Source: Propionibacteriaceae bacterium
GTDB taxonomy: Bacteria; Actinomycetota; Actinomycetes; Propionibacteriales; Propionibacteriaceae
Direction: 5' to 3'
Assembly (NCBI GenBank): GCA_009778535.1
Contig: WRJP01000037.1
Coordinates: forward strand, 1 to 13,439
Length of the DNA: 13,439 nucleotides
Every line of letters begins with the position of its first letter. Position 1 is the first letter of the stretch. The notes under the pieces were generated by a model. The model worked only from the letters and a program-made list of their open reading frames with translations. It was not told where the DNA came from and did not search any database. Below, one piece after another: positions 12,345 through 13,439 of this stretch. Made by a program: the position numbers and the translations under genes.

Positions 12345-12392
12345 AGTCAATGAAGATCTAGCAAATACTGGATCTTCATTGACTTTCTATTT
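12345..12392 (+). terminator. Rho-independent-like terminator after rplI, shared by convergent genes
   Basis: A perfect 14-bp stem, AGTCAATGAAGATC (12345-12358) with GATCTTCATTGACT (12371-12384), extendable by a G-U and two further pairs to a 6-nt loop. It is followed by TTCTATTT. It lies 13 nt after the rplI stop and 20 nt after the stop of the opposing surface-protein gene. The T-rich tail favours rplI-direction termination; the symmetric stem may also stop the opposing transcript. Confidence 0.85.
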
Positions 12393-12403
12393 GGCCAAAT
12401 TGT

Positions 12404-13438
12404 CTAAGCTGCGCGCCACCTGGCTCTTGGGTCTTCGGCGGTCGTTTTACAAACCATTTTTGTGCCGTTGGAAGTAACGCCTTTGGCACCAACAGGTGTG
12501 CAGAACGCCCCAGCAGTGACTGTACCGGTCGTAATCGTCTTCGCAGCAGTCCACTGGGCGTAAAGCGTAAATGGACCAGTTTTGGTGATCTTGTCGCCTT
12601 TGGCCATCTTCTTGCCGCCAGTTGGTTCGGTGTACCAGCCCTTAAACGTGTAGCCAGCCTTGCTAGTGGTGGGCAGCGCAGGCAGTTTCGCCTTGTACGT
12701 GAACGAAACAGCTGATGCAGCTTTTCCACCTTGAGCGTCGAAAGTAATCTTCGCCGTCTTAACTACATTCACCTTAAACTTGTAAGGCGTTTGCAATCCG
12801 GCATACTTGATGGAAACAGTTTTAGTACCGGCCTTCTTTGAGTTGAAACCAGTGATACTTATGTTCTTGTCAGAAAGCGAAACTGTGATCGGATCCATCC
12901 CTGGATAGGTGATTTTCAGCTTGCCAGCCGACCGATTGAATGGTGCACCTACCACATATTGGGTTTGTGCTCCAGTGAGCGTGATTTTGCTTGGCTTCAA
13001 CCAACGCGCATACAGCGTCGTGTTTTTGGTGAGCTTCACAGCGCTGGTCGCCGTGACTTTCACACCACCAGTCTTTGCGGTGTACCAACCATCAAACGGA
13101 GCTTTACCCTTGCTAGAAGTTGGTAAAGTGCCGTAAGGCTGACCGTTAAAGACTTTCTTAGAAGTTACCTTTTTCGTCCCGATCTTCGGTGCACTGCCGC
13201 CATTGGCGTCGAACTTAACCGTGTAAGACTTTGGTGTCCACTGCGCATACAAAGTGAATGGTCCAGTTTGGGTGATCTTGTTACCTTTCGCCACTTTCTT
13301 TCCGCCAGTAGGAGCGGTGTACCAACCCTTGAACGTGTAACCTGCTTTGGTTGTATTTGGTAGCTTCGGCATTTTTGCTTGGTATTTGAATGAAACAGCT
13401 GCTGCGCCTTTTCCACCTTGAGCGTTGAAAGTGATCTT
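12404..13438 (-). CDS. InlB-type repeat surface protein, C-terminal part (5' end beyond window)
   Basis: The last 344 residues of a larger protein; the frame is open to the right window edge, so the Met at 13372 is internal. Modules in order: an InlB B-repeat/Flg_new unit (1-67, KITFNAQGGK to LYAQW), a divergent unit (about 72-146, FDANGG, FDGWYTAKTGG, LYARW), a bacterial Ig-like domain (about 147-226, ITLTGAQTQYVVGAPFNRSAG to IKYAGLQTPYKFKVNV), and a third unit (230-296) identical to the first at 54 of 67 residues. The last 35 residues (310-344) are the two-Cys module shared with the PASTA lipoprotein. No LPxTG or C-terminal membrane anchor is present. Such repeats occur in secreted and adhesive proteins; ligand unknown. 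It is convergent with rplI across the shared terminator. Confidence 0.85.
   Translation of the reverse strand, partial: KITFNAQGGKGAAAVSFKYQAKMPKLPNTTKAGYTFKGWYTAPTGGKKVAKGNKITQTGPFTLYAQWTPKSYTVKFDANGGSAPKIGTKKVTSKKVFNGQPYGTLPTSSKGKAPFDGWYTAKTGGVKVTATSAVKLTKNTTLYARWLKPSKITLTGAQTQYVVGAPFNRSAGKLKITYPGMDPITVSLSDKNISITGFNSKKAGTKTVSIKYAGLQTPYKFKVNVVKTAKITFDAQGGKAASAVSFTYKAKLPALPTTSKAGYTFKGWYTEPTGGKKMAKGDKITKTGPFTLYAQWTAAKTITTGTVTAGAFCTPVGAKGVTSNGTKMVCKTTAEDPRARWRAA
12407..12511 (-). other. C-terminal 35-residue two-Cys module, copy 2
   Basis: Encodes the end of the InlB-repeat protein: GAFCTPVGAKGVTSNGTKM, VCKTT, then AEDP and RARWRAA before the stop. It differs from 8836-8940 at only six of 35 residues, with several exact DNA blocks (for example TTCTGCACACCTGTTGG) and otherwise mostly synonymous change, so the two are homologous but not a recent duplication. 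Confidence 0.85.
12551..12751 (-). repeat. InlB B-repeat unit, copy 3
   Basis: Encodes 67 residues from KITFDAQGGKAASAVSF to LYAQW. It aligns without gaps to 13238-13438 with 54 of 67 residues identical, the hallmark of an internally duplicated module. Confidence 0.9.
13238..13438 (-). repeat. InlB B-repeat unit, copy 1 (at window edge)
   Basis: Encodes 67 residues from KITFNAQGGKGAAAVSF to LYAQW. Its near-identity to copy 3, rather than to the intervening divergent copy 2, suggests alternating or recombining modules; more units may lie beyond the window edge. Confidence 0.9.
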
Positions 13439-13439
13439 C

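Overview
The window looks like the origin-proximal chromosome of an actinobacterium with moderate G+C. Evidence: a DUF3566 membrane protein (the usual downstream neighbour of gyrA in Actinobacteria), the rpsF-ssb-rpsR-rplI block, a zinc-ligand-free S18, TAGAGT/TAGGCT-type promoter hexamers, probable leaderless starts, and long proline-rich secreted proteins. An Actinomycetaceae-like or other low-G+C actinomycete would fit, but the sequence alone does not name the genus.

Layout. Positions 1-777 hold the DUF3566 protein. About 812-2059 is an intact-looking IS3-family (IS407-like) element whose two frames overlap by 4 nt and are joined by a complete-looking -1 frameshift signal. From 2128 to 5699, on the minus strand, lies a CUT2-type sugar ABC importer transcribed ATPase, permease, lipoprotein binding protein; no kinase, isomerase or regulator accompanies it. 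A divergent control region (5700-5867) separates it from a plus-strand sulfane-sulfur operon: CoA-disulfide/persulfide reductase fused to rhodanese, a CstR-type persulfide sensor, and a 60-aa Cys-rich protein. A perfect 10+2+10 CstR/CsoR-type operator lies inside a promoter whose predicted transcription start is the A of the reductase ATG. Next come a PASTA-domain lipoprotein with a KPTATP repeat stalk (8143-8943), tRNA-Thr(CGT) on the minus strand (9002-9074) with an odd inverted copy of its 3' end in the trailer, and an M20 dipeptidase (9194-10531).

The right third is the ribosomal/replication block rpsF-ssb-rpsR-rplI (10690-12332), closed by a strong hairpin terminator. Convergent to it, and cut by the right window edge, is a surface protein of InlB-type repeats plus an Ig-like module (12404-13438).

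The three most interesting signals are: (1) a 35-residue two-cysteine C-terminal module, identical at 29 of 35 positions, ending both the PASTA lipoprotein and the InlB-repeat protein, which are otherwise unrelated; (2) the compact sulfane-sulfur operon with its operator-in-promoter and uncharacterised Cys-rich third gene; (3) the 17/18-bp inverted duplication of the tRNA-Thr 3' end. No CRISPR array, prophage or defence system was seen.
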